The notes beneath the pieces are model-generated. The model had not been told where the DNA came from. It saw only the letters and a program-made list of their open reading frames with translations, and searched no databases. A stretch of DNA of 7,474 nt from Prevotella sp. (GTDB lineage: Bacteria; Bacteroidota; Bacteroidia; Bacteroidales; Bacteroidaceae). The position numbers and the translations under genes are program-made. This document shows, piece after piece, positions 1 through 5,340 of this stretch; position 1 is the first letter of the stretch, and every line of letters begins with the position of its first letter. Where the stretch lies: NCBI GenBank assembly GCA_022732315.1, contig JAIJUV010000121.1:1-7474 (forward strand). Direction: 5' to 3'.

Positions 1-93
1 GGGCGACAAACTTGCGTCCATGATTACCCAGGGCGCTGCCCTGGGCTAGGAGCTTCTGCCCTTTCAGGGCGTGTGGAGCTCACTTGCGAAACT
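1..93. repeat. Partial copy of a GC-rich palindromic repeat element (copy A)
   Basis: This is the right half of the element found complete at about 5341-5587; it aligns with 5491-5587 with few differences. It contains an 8-bp hairpin (CCCAGGGC 27-34 with GCCCTGGG 38-45, loop GCT), the conserved linker CTAGGAGCTTCT, a 5-bp hairpin (GCCCT 58-62 with AGGGC 66-70, loop TTC) and an end motif CGAAACT at 87-93. The first bases (GGGCG) match the end of the central stem in the complete copy, so the window edge cuts the element. The outer end overlaps the 3' end of the minus-strand gene at 80-220. No transposase is seen. The arrangement resembles REP/BIME elements, but that assignment is inference. Confidence 0.85.
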
Positions 94-220
94 TGAGTTT
101 CTTATAATCATCAGACAAATCATTTGGGCATTGAAAACCTACCTCCAAGGCCTTCACCTCAGGGGATATATAGAACTTGCCCTCATAGTATGTTTTATTA
201 TCTAAAGCAATTGTATTCAT
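80..220 (-). CDS. Small hypothetical protein, 46 aa, second gene of a two-gene operon
   Basis: The frame runs from ATG at 220 to TGA at 80 and encodes 46 residues beginning MNTIALDNKTYYEG and ending KKLKFRK. I do not recognise it with confidence. It has no signal peptide or membrane segment. The stretch FYISPEVKALEV loosely resembles the Y-x-S/A-P-E motif of small Bacteroidales peptides, which is only an impression. It begins 12 bases after the stop of the 391-233 gene. A Shine-Dalgarno-like AAGGAA overlaps that stop (TAAGGAA), suggesting translational coupling. Its last four codons and stop lie inside the end motif of palindromic repeat copy A, so the present C-terminus may have been created by insertion of the element and the protein could be a truncated remnant. 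A toxin role is possible from the operon layout but unproven. Confidence 0.6.
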   Translation of the reverse strand: MNTIALDNKTYYEGKFYISPEVKALEVGFQCPNDLSDDYKKLKFRK

Positions 221-232
221 GTCGAAATTTCC

Positions 233-391
233 TTACATCACAAAATCTGCCATCTGTTTAATTTCTTCATAAGAAGCACGAATTCTTTCTTTCTCTTCTT
301 TTGAAGCTGGCTTCACGTTTTCTATATTTGCCAAGAATCTCTTGGCGTCATCCCCGTAAAGAATTGGGGTTTCTCTAATTGGTCGTGCCAT
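233..391 (-). CDS. Small conserved-looking protein, 52 aa, possible antitoxin-like first gene of a pair
   Basis: The frame runs from ATG at 391 to TAA at 233 and gives 52 residues beginning MARPIRETPILYGDDAKRF. The rest is highly charged and helix-prone, with a KEEKERIRASYEEIK stretch around residues 31-45. From memory, the N-terminal pattern MARPIxETPxLYGxDAxRF recurs in small unannotated Bacteroidales proteins often found next to a second small gene; no search was run. A strong Shine-Dalgarno, GGAGG at 403-399, sits 7 bases before the ATG, which is unusual in this phylum and supports the start. The 12-base gap to the next gene, an upstream consensus promoter and an operator-like palindrome fit an autoregulated two-gene cassette such as a toxin-antitoxin pair, but no toxin fold can be identified. 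It contains no recognisable DNA-binding domain. Confidence 0.7.
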   Translation of the reverse strand: MARPIRETPILYGDDAKRFLANIENVKPASKEEKERIRASYEEIKQMADFVM

Positions 392-398
392 AATCTTT

Positions 399-403
399 CC
401 TCC
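399..403 (-). promoter_or_regulatory. Strong Shine-Dalgarno sequence for the 391-233 gene
   Basis: On the minus strand the sequence reads GGAGG, 7 bases before the ATG at 391. The other genes in this window have weak or no such motif, as is usual in Bacteroidota, so this one stands out and fixes the start. Confidence 0.7.
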
Positions 404-422
404 ATACTTTATTTGTTATTTA

Positions 423-436
423 TTTGAATATTCAAA
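423..436. promoter_or_regulatory. 14-bp perfect palindrome, candidate operator
   Basis: TTTGAATATTCAAA is a perfect palindrome in the leader of the minus-strand small-gene operon. It overlaps a second TAnnTTTG-type box on the minus strand (TATGTTTG, 440-433). A dimeric repressor bound here could block transcription of the small gene pair. That role is inferred from position and symmetry only, and AT-rich palindromes also occur by chance. Confidence 0.4.
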
Positions 437-468
437 CATATCAAGTCAGAATATCACCTTATCAAATG

Positions 469-500
469 CAAAAGTATGCTTTTTTTATTAAACTACCAAA
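469..500 (-). promoter_or_regulatory. Bacteroidota-type promoter for the small minus-strand operon
   Basis: Read on the minus strand, TTTG (500-497) is followed by 20 bases and then TACTTTTG (476-469), an exact match to TTTG-N19-21-TAnnTTTG. Transcription would start near 462-465 and give a leader of about 70 bases. A possible second -7 box, TATGTTTG, lies at 440-433, but its best -33 (466-463) is 22 bases away. Confidence 0.75.
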
Positions 501-517
501 GGTTTTAAGAAAAATAT

Positions 518-548
518 TTTGTATTGTCTGCTTTTTATGTTATCTTTG
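518..548 (+). promoter_or_regulatory. Bacteroidota-type promoter for the RNA methyltransferase gene
   Basis: TTTG at 518-521 is followed by 19 bases and TATCTTTG at 541-548, an exact consensus match. It is back-to-back with the promoter of the small minus-strand operon (469-500). Transcription should begin near 553-556, only about 25 bases before the methyltransferase ATG at 578. Confidence 0.8.
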
Positions 549-557
549 CATCCATTA

Positions 558-581
558 ATGACAATAAACGACAATAAATGA
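558..581 (+). other. Seven-codon leader frame overlapping the methyltransferase start
   Basis: ATG at 558 opens a frame coding MTINDNK whose TGA (579-581) overlaps the ATG of the next gene (578-580) as ATGA. The predicted transcription start lies only 2-5 bases before this ATG, so it could be read almost leaderless and couple translation to the downstream gene. The region is also a 10-base tandem repeat (ACAATAAACG then ACAATAAATG, 561-580), so the overlap could be accidental. Confidence 0.3.
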
Positions 582-1378
582 TTAGCAAGAATAAGATCAA
601 GTACATTCGTTCGCTCGAACTGAAGAAGAATAGAAACAAGGAGGGAAAGTTCGTGGCTGAAGGGTTCAAGGTGGTGGATGACCTGCTCGCCCTGCAACCT
701 GCCGACCTCATTGTGGCCACCGGCGAATGGCTGAAGGGAAAGCATCTGGCAGCCCAGACAGAGGTGATTGAAGTAACCGAGGAGGAACTGAAGAAGGTGA
801 GCTTCCTGCAGCATCCGCAGCAGGTGCTGGCTGTGTTTAAGCAGGATGCCGGATGCTCTTATGAAGAGGCTAAGGAAGAGGCTAACGATAAAGAAAAGAA
901 CTTCGGCTTTTCTGAAATCAATACCAGCGAACTGAATCTCGCCCTGGATGGCGTGCAGGACCCGGGAAACCTGGGTACCATTATCCGCATAGCCGACTGG
1001 TTTGGCATCACCCACATCTATTGCAGTCAGGACACAGCCGACGTTTATAACCCCAAGGTGGTGCAGGCCACCATGGGCAGCATAGCCAGAGTAAAGGTGG
1101 AATACGGCAACCTGCTGGGACTGGTGGAGTCTTTGCCAGCAGATGTACCCGTATACGGAACCCTGCTCGATGGCGACAACATCTATCAGCAGCAGCTGGA
1201 AAATCGGGGACTCATCGTGATGGGAAACGAGGGAAAAGGCATCTCGCCAGCTCTTGCCAAGAAGGTGAACCGCAGACTGCTCATCCCTAACTTCCCGGAA
1301 GGAAGAGCCACTGCCGACAGCCTGAACGTGGCCATCGCCACCGCCATCACCTGCTCTGAATTCAGAAGAAACTTTTAA
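578..1378 (+). CDS. SpoU/TrmH-family RNA 2'-O-methyltransferase
   Basis: The predicted 266-residue cytoplasmic enzyme would use S-adenosylmethionine to methylate a ribose 2'-hydroxyl in rRNA or tRNA. Residues 1-90 form the N-terminal substrate-binding part (KFVAEGFKVVDDLL, residues 24-37, is typical). A charged linker spans about 91-118. The catalytic SPOUT domain follows, with all three family motifs: motif 1 DGVQDPGNLGTIIRIAD (124-140, Asn131), motif 2 VMGNEGKGIS (214-223, with Asn217 and Glu218) and motif 3 IPNFPEGRATADSLNVAIA (236-254, with Ser248 and Asn250), which forms part of the cofactor-binding knot. Length is normal for the family. The start at 578 is fixed by the close upstream promoter; there is no clear Shine-Dalgarno. 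A membrane-protein gene follows after 49 bases. The family call is secure, but the exact RNA target (RlmB-like, TrmH-like or other) cannot be read from the sequence, so no symbol is given. Confidence 0.95.
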   Translation: MISKNKIKYIRSLELKKNRNKEGKFVAEGFKVVDDLLALQPADLIVATGEWLKGKHLAAQTEVIEVTEEELKKVSFLQHPQQVLAVFKQDAGCSYEEAKEEANDKEKNFGFSEINTSELNLALDGVQDPGNLGTIIRIADWFGITHIYCSQDTADVYNPKVVQATMGSIARVKVEYGNLLGLVESLPADVPVYGTLLDGDNIYQQQLENRGLIVMGNEGKGISPALAKKVNRRLLIPNFPEGRATADSLNVAIATAITCSEFRRNF

Positions 1379-1427
1379 ATAGCAAGAAATAACAAGAAAT
1401 AGTAAGTAGTATAAAATCATTATAGCT

Positions 1428-2123
1428 ATGGAAGTAAATGAATTATTTAAGCAGCGCAGCATAACTGCTTGTATGCGAGCATCCTACTACGCCATGACGG
1501 CCGATCCGAAATCGTTCGTCAAGCAAACATGGATTACTCAGGTGCCCTTCGCCATATTGCTGGCTATCGTGCTCTACTTTCTCCTCCCCAATAAGTCGCT
1601 TCACGACTGGGGAGAAATGAATCCGATGGCTTCGTTCATTCTGCAAACCATCATTTACGCAGCCACCCTGATAATGGCAGTGGTATCGTTCTGGCATCTG
1701 CTGCCACGCAAGCAACTCTCTGCCAACAAAGGCGAGAAGCGTAAAAAGGGACAGTGGATGCTCCGCATCCTTCGCCATCTGGGAGGTTTCCTCATGACCT
1801 GTTTTCTGGGCATCATGATTGTGTGCATCGCTACCTTCATCGCTGCCCTGCCATCCATCATCCTCATCATCGCCCAGCTCTACTCACAGCTGGGAGCACT
1901 GGAAGGCGACCCACTCGGTGTGCCGGGCTATTTCCCCCCACTCCTCTTTGTGGTCTTCATCATCACCTTCCTGCTCATCCTCTACGCCCTGAGCTGGCTC
2001 GGCATCTCGCTGGCCTACCAATATGGTTCGTACCAGGTGATTGATGCAGAGAGAAAGAAGCAGAAGGAAAGCGAAAAGATGGGATTGCAGCAGATGGCAA
2101 CCGCAGAAATAGAAAAATATTAA
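1428..2123 (+). CDS. Multi-pass inner-membrane protein of unknown function
   Basis: The 231-residue protein has a soluble N-terminus (1-37) and hydrophobic segments at about 38-54, 68-92, 118-154 (long enough for two passes) and 169-198, giving four or five membrane spans. A basic loop ([13 protein letters not shown], about 104-116) and a charged C-terminal tail (206-231, rich in Lys and Glu) probably face the cytoplasm. There is no cleavable signal peptide and no catalytic or transporter motif that I recognise. The gene starts at ATG 1428, 49 bases after the methyltransferase, and ends 31 bases before hisB. I see no promoter in either gap, so co-transcription of the three genes is likely, although their functions show no obvious link. 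The frame is intact and free of stops, and its codon use resembles the neighbouring genes. Confidence 0.85.
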   Translation: MEVNELFKQRSITACMRASYYAMTADPKSFVKQTWITQVPFAILLAIVLYFLLPNKSLHDWGEMNPMASFILQTIIYAATLIMAVVSFWHLLPRKQLSANKGEKRKKGQWMLRILRHLGGFLMTCFLGIMIVCIATFIAALPSIILIIAQLYSQLGALEGDPLGVPGYFPPLLFVVFIITFLLILYALSWLGISLAYQYGSYQVIDAERKKQKESEKMGLQQMATAEIEKY

Positions 2124-2154
2124 TCATATTAACATATTTATTTTAAAAAGAGAC

Positions 2155-3231
2155 ATGAAACAGACTAGATTACTCTTCATCGACCGCGATGGAACTCTGA
2201 TTCAGGAACCAGAGGATGAGCAGATTGACAGCTTCGAGAAGCTGGTATTTACCAAGGGCGTGTTCCGCAACCTCGCCTTCATTGCCCAGCACACTGACTA
2301 CGAGTTGGTGATGGTGAGCAACCAGGACGGCTTGGGCACCGACTCCTTCCCGGAAAACACCTTCTGGCCTGTACACAACTTCATCATCCAGACCCTGGAG
2401 AGCGAGGGCATCCACTTCAGCAAGCAGCATATCGACCGCCACTTCCCAGAAGATAACTCGCCAATGCGCAAACCAGGCACAGGCATGCTGACTGAATATA
2501 TCGGCAACCCGGCATACGACCTGGCAAACAGTTATGTAATCGGCGACCGTGAGACGGATGCCCAGCTTGCCGAAAACCTGGGTTGCAAGAGTCTGATTCT
2601 CGGAAAGGATGGTATGGACTGGGACAAGATAGCCGAGATTCTCTTTGCCGGCGACCGCATTGCCGAGGTGAAGCGCACCACCAAGGAGACGGATATCTAC
2701 ATCAAGGTAAATCTAGATGGCAGCGGCAAATGCGATATTTCAACCGGTCTTGGTTTCTTCGACCACATGCTGGAGCAGATAGGCAAGCACGGCATGATGG
2801 ACCTCACCATCCACACTAAGGGCGACCTCTATGTGGATGAACATCACACCATTGAAGATACGGGTATTGCCCTGGGCGAATGCCTGCTGCAGGCGTTGGG
2901 CGACAAGCGTGGCATCGAGCGATATGGTTACTCCCTGCCTATGGACGACTGTCTCTGCCAGGTGGCATTGGATTTCGGTGGCCGTCCATGGCTGATCTGG
3001 GATGCAGAGTTCCACAGAGAGAAGGTGGGCGAAATGCCAACCGAGATGTTCAAGCATTTCTTCAAGAGTCTGAGTGATGCGGCAAAGATGAACCTCAACA
3101 TCAAGGCTGAGGGTGAGAACGAGCATCACAAGATAGAAGGCATCTTCAAAGCGCTTGCCCGCTCGCTGAAAATGGCGGTGAAGAGAGACATCTATCACTT
3201 CGAGCTTCCTAGCTCTAAGGGAATGCTGTAA
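2155..3231 (+). CDS. hisB: Bifunctional histidinol-phosphatase / imidazoleglycerol-phosphate dehydratase
   Basis: This 358-residue fusion carries out two steps of histidine biosynthesis: dehydration of imidazoleglycerol phosphate and hydrolysis of histidinol phosphate. The N-terminal HAD phosphatase (1 to about 165) has FIDRDGT with nucleophile Asp10 and Asp12, motif II VSNQDG (54-59), RKP with Lys106, and GDRETD (130-135). The dehydratase (about 173-345) has its metal-binding motifs DEHHTIED (228-235) and ENEHHKIE (321-328), plus FFDHML (201-206). Both active sites look complete. The zinc loop of the E. coli phosphatase is present in length but its three cysteines are replaced (Asp94, Ser102, Met104), with only His96 kept. 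A weak AAAGAG precedes the ATG. No other his gene is in the window, so hisB here is not visibly part of a his operon; it follows a membrane-protein gene by 31 bases. Confidence 0.97.
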   Translation: MKQTRLLFIDRDGTLIQEPEDEQIDSFEKLVFTKGVFRNLAFIAQHTDYELVMVSNQDGLGTDSFPENTFWPVHNFIIQTLESEGIHFSKQHIDRHFPEDNSPMRKPGTGMLTEYIGNPAYDLANSYVIGDRETDAQLAENLGCKSLILGKDGMDWDKIAEILFAGDRIAEVKRTTKETDIYIKVNLDGSGKCDISTGLGFFDHMLEQIGKHGMMDLTIHTKGDLYVDEHHTIEDTGIALGECLLQALGDKRGIERYGYSLPMDDCLCQVALDFGGRPWLIWDAEFHREKVGEMPTEMFKHFFKSLSDAAKMNLNIKAEGENEHHKIEGIFKALARSLKMAVKRDIYHFELPSSKGML

Positions 3232-3235
3232 CTTC

Positions 3236-3333
3236 TAGGCACGGATTACACGGATTACACGGAGGCTGGCGCTATGAGTTTTTTAAGTTGCGCAAGTCAA
3301 AAAAATCCGTGTAATCCGTGTAATCCGTGCCTA
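3236..3333. repeat. Long inverted repeat (28-bp perfect stem) between convergent genes
   Basis: Arms at 3236-3263 and 3306-3333 are perfect reverse complements over 28 bases, with a 42-base loop. Each arm is itself built of tandem copies of the 9-mer ACGGATTAC. The loop contains the palindrome TTGCGCAA (3289-3296) flanked by a T run and an A run, giving a second possible hairpin. The element starts 4 bases after the hisB stop and ends 7 bases before the porin stop, so it could end or protect both transcripts. It lacks a T-run directly after the outer stem on either strand, so it is not a textbook intrinsic terminator. A dispersed repeat is an alternative. Confidence 0.85.
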
Positions 3334-3340
3334 AAAAAAA

Positions 3341-4402
3341 TTAAAACTTTGTCATGAACTCCACGACAATCTTATCCTTTTCTGAAGTCTTGGCAATGCC
3401 ACCCTTGCGATAGAAATACTTCTCGTAGTTGATACGGATATCCGAGATGAATGGCTTGGCAAGGCTCAAGGTTACACCGCCAGTAACACGATGGCGCTTG
3501 TAATCATTGATCTTCAAGGCACCGAGTTCGGTATCAGAACCGCCATATCGGGTGCCATCGCTGTGGTCGCTCATGAAATCATATCGTGCCAAAGGCGAAA
3601 CCTTCCTGATGAGGCTCTTGGGATTAGCCACCGGAATATCATAGCATACGAAACCATCGAAAGCATGCACATCGTGGAAGGCATCCTTGCTGTAATGCTT
3701 GTAAAGATACTCAGCCTCAGCAATAAAACCGCCCTTGTGGAAGGTGATACCGCCATCATACATCGTTACCGTGACATCAGATGGCTTGATCTTCTGGGTA
3801 CTCAACACCAGGTTCACATTCGGAAAGAGGAACTGAGCCTTGGCAGAATAGTTAACGCCCTTGGTCCAGTAATCCTTCTGGTTGGTCAAGCCCGAACCGT
3901 TGAAGACACCGGCATTCACCACGATAGGGAAACCTACATTCCAGGTGTATCCGATTTCAGCACCCACGTCGCGCACGTTACCCACCTGCTTGGCGATGAA
4001 CGAACGGTTGGCAAAGTACTGCGAATGAGGAGAACGGTGAGCATCAATGGTGAATGGCACACGCTCCTGACCGATGGTGAACTGCAGGGTCTTCCAAGGC
4101 TTGATGCGTGTATAGGCATCGAGCATCTTGATCTTACCCTCGTCGCAGAGGTCGATTTCCGCCTTGTAGCTTACCTGAGGTGTTACATTGCCAGCCACGT
4201 TGATGCGGGCTGTGCGCACCTCGAATCGTCCCTCCCCTTCTTCGGTCTGGTACTCATACTTGGAGCGGATGGTTCCACCAATTTTCATGGTCTTGGTGAA
4301 TTCCTCGATGCCCTTCTCCAAAGAGCTGTTCCCTGAATTCTGGGCATTCATTCCCATCGACACCAGCGTGAGTGCCATCAACAAATACGTTTTCTTCTTC
4401 AT
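3341..4402 (-). CDS. Outer-membrane porin of the phosphate-selective OprO/OprP family
   Basis: The 353-residue protein begins with a signal peptide (MKKKTYLLMALTLVSMGMNA, cleavage likely after Ala20), followed by a short helix-prone stretch and then alternating beta strands of an outer-membrane barrel. It ends in Phe353 (EFMTKF), the usual barrel C-terminus. Family-like features include KIGGTIRSKYEYQ (40-52), ARINVAGNVTPQVSYKAEIDL (near 65-85), the long LQFTIGQERVPF strand (106-117) and VFNGSG (166-171). It resembles the OprO/OprP (phosphate-selective porin) family, but Bacteroidota members are diverse and ion selectivity cannot be read from the sequence. Transcription runs leftward from a consensus promoter at 4501-4532, leaving a leader of about 90 bases. 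A weak AAGG precedes the ATG. It converges with hisB across a long inverted repeat, and the upstream region carries response-regulator-like direct repeats that may link it to phosphate control. Confidence 0.85.
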   Translation of the reverse strand: MKKKTYLLMALTLVSMGMNAQNSGNSSLEKGIEEFTKTMKIGGTIRSKYEYQTEEGEGRFEVRTARINVAGNVTPQVSYKAEIDLCDEGKIKMLDAYTRIKPWKTLQFTIGQERVPFTIDAHRSPHSQYFANRSFIAKQVGNVRDVGAEIGYTWNVGFPIVVNAGVFNGSGLTNQKDYWTKGVNYSAKAQFLFPNVNLVLSTQKIKPSDVTVTMYDGGITFHKGGFIAEAEYLYKHYSKDAFHDVHAFDGFVCYDIPVANPKSLIRKVSPLARYDFMSDHSDGTRYGGSDTELGALKINDYKRHRVTGGVTLSLAKPFISDIRINYEKYFYRKGGIAKTSEKDKIVVEFMTKF

Positions 4403-4441
4403 TTCTTACCTTATTATATATACACGTAAATCTGATTTTCT

Positions 4442-4492
4442 TTATTCCGAATGAAATCTTTTCCTACTGATGCAGAAAGACATCTTCTTCAT
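4442..4492 (-). other. Sixteen-codon leader frame upstream of the porin
   Basis: On the minus strand ATG at 4492 opens a frame encoding MKKMSFCISRKRFHSE and stops at 4442. The predicted transcription start is only 2-5 bases upstream. The first bases (GAAATGAAGAAGA) repeat those at the porin start. It might be a leader peptide or chance; no attenuator hairpin was found. Confidence 0.25.
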
Positions 4493-4500
4493 TTCGACTG

Positions 4501-4532
4501 CAAAGGTAAGGAGAAGATATTTCTACCGTAAA
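4501..4532 (-). promoter_or_regulatory. Bacteroidota-type promoter for the porin gene
   Basis: On the minus strand TACCTTTG (4508-4501) matches TAnnTTTG exactly. Twenty bases upstream is TTTA (4532-4529), a near match to the -33 box. Directly upstream are two half-sites with an 11-base period pointing toward this promoter, so activation by a DNA-binding response regulator is plausible and would compensate for the imperfect -33 box. Confidence 0.65.
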
Positions 4533-4540
4533 ACATAAGT

Positions 4541-4634
4541 ATTACAAAGATGTTACATCACACATTTGTAACACCCGTAATTCTTCTGTAATATCAGTAA
4601 TATCGTTGTAACTTCATCGTCACAAACACGTAAT
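4541..4634. promoter_or_regulatory. Bidirectional array of GTAAC/GTAAT half-sites, candidate OmpR/PhoB-type operator
   Basis: On the plus strand GTAAC, GTAAT or GTCAC begins at 4568, 4577, 4588, 4597, 4608, 4619 and 4630, with intervals of 9, 11, 9, 11, 11 and 11. On the minus strand GTAAC (4556-4552) and GTAAT (4545-4541) are 11 apart. Each series points at its own promoter and ends 8-9 bases before the -33 box, on the porin side and on the repeat-protein side. An 11-base period of direct repeats is the hallmark of OmpR/PhoB-family sites, including the E. coli Pho box. Which regulator binds is unknown; PhoB is inferred from the porin family and the nearby polyphosphate kinase. Confidence 0.6.
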
Positions 4635-4643
4635 CGCTTTTTC

Positions 4644-4674
4644 TTTCCCATCTGAAAATATCACCGTATCTTTG
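4644..4674 (+). promoter_or_regulatory. Bacteroidota-type promoter for the leucine-rich repeat protein
   Basis: TATCTTTG at 4667-4674 matches the -7 consensus exactly and TTTC at 4644-4647, 19 bases upstream, is a near match to TTTG. Transcription should begin near 4680, about 28 bases before the ATG. The half-site array abuts the -33 box, and a weak -33 is typical of activator-dependent promoters. Confidence 0.65.
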
Positions 4675-4708
4675 CAGCCGAAAAGAAACATTAATTTATT
4701 AATACAGG

Positions 4709-5335
4709 ATGAAGGAAAATAAGAAAGCAATCTTGGAGATTCTTAAGAAGAGTTCCAAGAAAGACGGAAAGTTTGAAAACCTGGTGCTCAATCTCGCCTT
4801 GCAGAAGATTGACAGCGACAGTTTCGAGTACGATGGCGATGCAGTTTATACCAACGACAAGAAGCGCCTGGTATATTGCATGAGTCAGAAGGCTAGCTTT
4901 GCCATTCCAGAGGGAGTGGAGATTATCGGCGAGATGGCGTTCCGCGGCAAGAAGGCCTTGAAGAACATCATCATTGCTAACAGCGTGAAGGAAATTGAGC
5001 ACGATGCTTTCTACGATTGTGATGAATTGGATAACGTTTATGTACCTGCGGGCGTAAAGGTGGTTAAGAGCTACGCCTTTGCAGAGTGCGACAAGTTGAA
5101 GAAGATTACCTTTGCAGGTACTCCTAACAAGCTGAGCCGTCATGCCTTTGACGACTGCGACCAGCTGCACGACATCATCGTGCCTGTAGGCAGCAGCAAG
5201 TTCTTCCGCAAGGAACTCCACTTTATCGATGGAGACACCGACTATTTGGTTTTAGAGGATTCTAAGAAGAAGGCTGAAAAGAAAGCTGAAAAGAAAGACA
5301 AGAAGGCTGAAAAGAAAGCTGAAAAAGTAAAATAA
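4709..5335 (+). CDS. BspA-like leucine-rich repeat protein with lysine-rich tail, probably cytoplasmic
   Basis: The 208-residue protein has about four BspA-type (LRR_5) repeats of about 23 residues between 65 and 160, recognised by IPEGVEIIGEMAF (67-79), VKEIEHDAFYDC (93-104), VKVVKSYAFAEC (116-127) and NKLSRHAFDDC (140-150). Such repeats usually serve binding, and most BspA-like proteins are secreted or surface-attached. This one has no signal peptide or lipobox: the N-terminus (MKENKKAILEILKKSSKKDG) is charged, so it is probably intracellular. The C-terminus (186-208) is a run of KKAEK-like units encoded by a 33-base tandem duplication. It is transcribed divergently from the porin under the shared half-site array and lies upstream of ppk1 with a palindromic element between. 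Its role is unknown; binding of nucleic acid or polyphosphate by the basic tail is only speculation. Confidence 0.88.
   Translation: MKENKKAILEILKKSSKKDGKFENLVLNLALQKIDSDSFEYDGDAVYTNDKKRLVYCMSQKASFAIPEGVEIIGEMAFRGKKALKNIIIANSVKEIEHDAFYDCDELDNVYVPAGVKVVKSYAFAECDKLKKITFAGTPNKLSRHAFDDCDQLHDIIVPVGSSKFFRKELHFIDGDTDYLVLEDSKKKAEKKAEKKDKKAEKKAEKVK
5267..5332 (+). repeat. 33-base tandem repeat encoding a Lys/Ala/Glu tail
   Basis: Two 33-base units start at 5267 and 5300 and are identical over their first 26 bases. They encode KKAEKKAEKKD and KKAEKKAEKVK at the C-terminus of the leucine-rich repeat protein. The strand is almost entirely purine, and this kind of repeat may vary in copy number between strains. 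Confidence 0.85.
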
Positions 5336-5340
5336 CTCAC

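Noticed and set aside
488..1462. Open frame of 324 codons on the minus strand across the methyltransferase gene
   Set aside because: The plus strand carries a clear SpoU-family protein with all motifs. The antisense translation has no recognisable domain, and the frame covers both intergenic regions and the divergent promoters.
2740..3198. Open frame of 152 codons on the minus strand within hisB
   Set aside because: It lies inside the dehydratase domain, whose metal-binding motifs are all in the plus frame; there is no ribosome site or promoter for it.
3264..3340. Classical intrinsic terminator for hisB or the porin
   Set aside because: The outer stem is followed by an A run on the plus strand, and on the minus strand the T run lies before the stem or within the loop, so neither strand has the stem-then-T-run order at the outer hairpin. 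It is reported as a hairpin repeat only.
3491..4336. Open frame of 281 codons on the plus strand across the porin gene
   Set aside because: It is antisense to a porin with a signal peptide, barrel strands and C-terminal Phe. Its translation shows no family features, and no promoter precedes it.
4691..5221. Open frame of 176 codons on the minus strand across the leucine-rich repeat gene
   Set aside because: The plus frame has clear BspA-like repeats, a consensus promoter and a sensible start; the antisense protein has no recognisable features.
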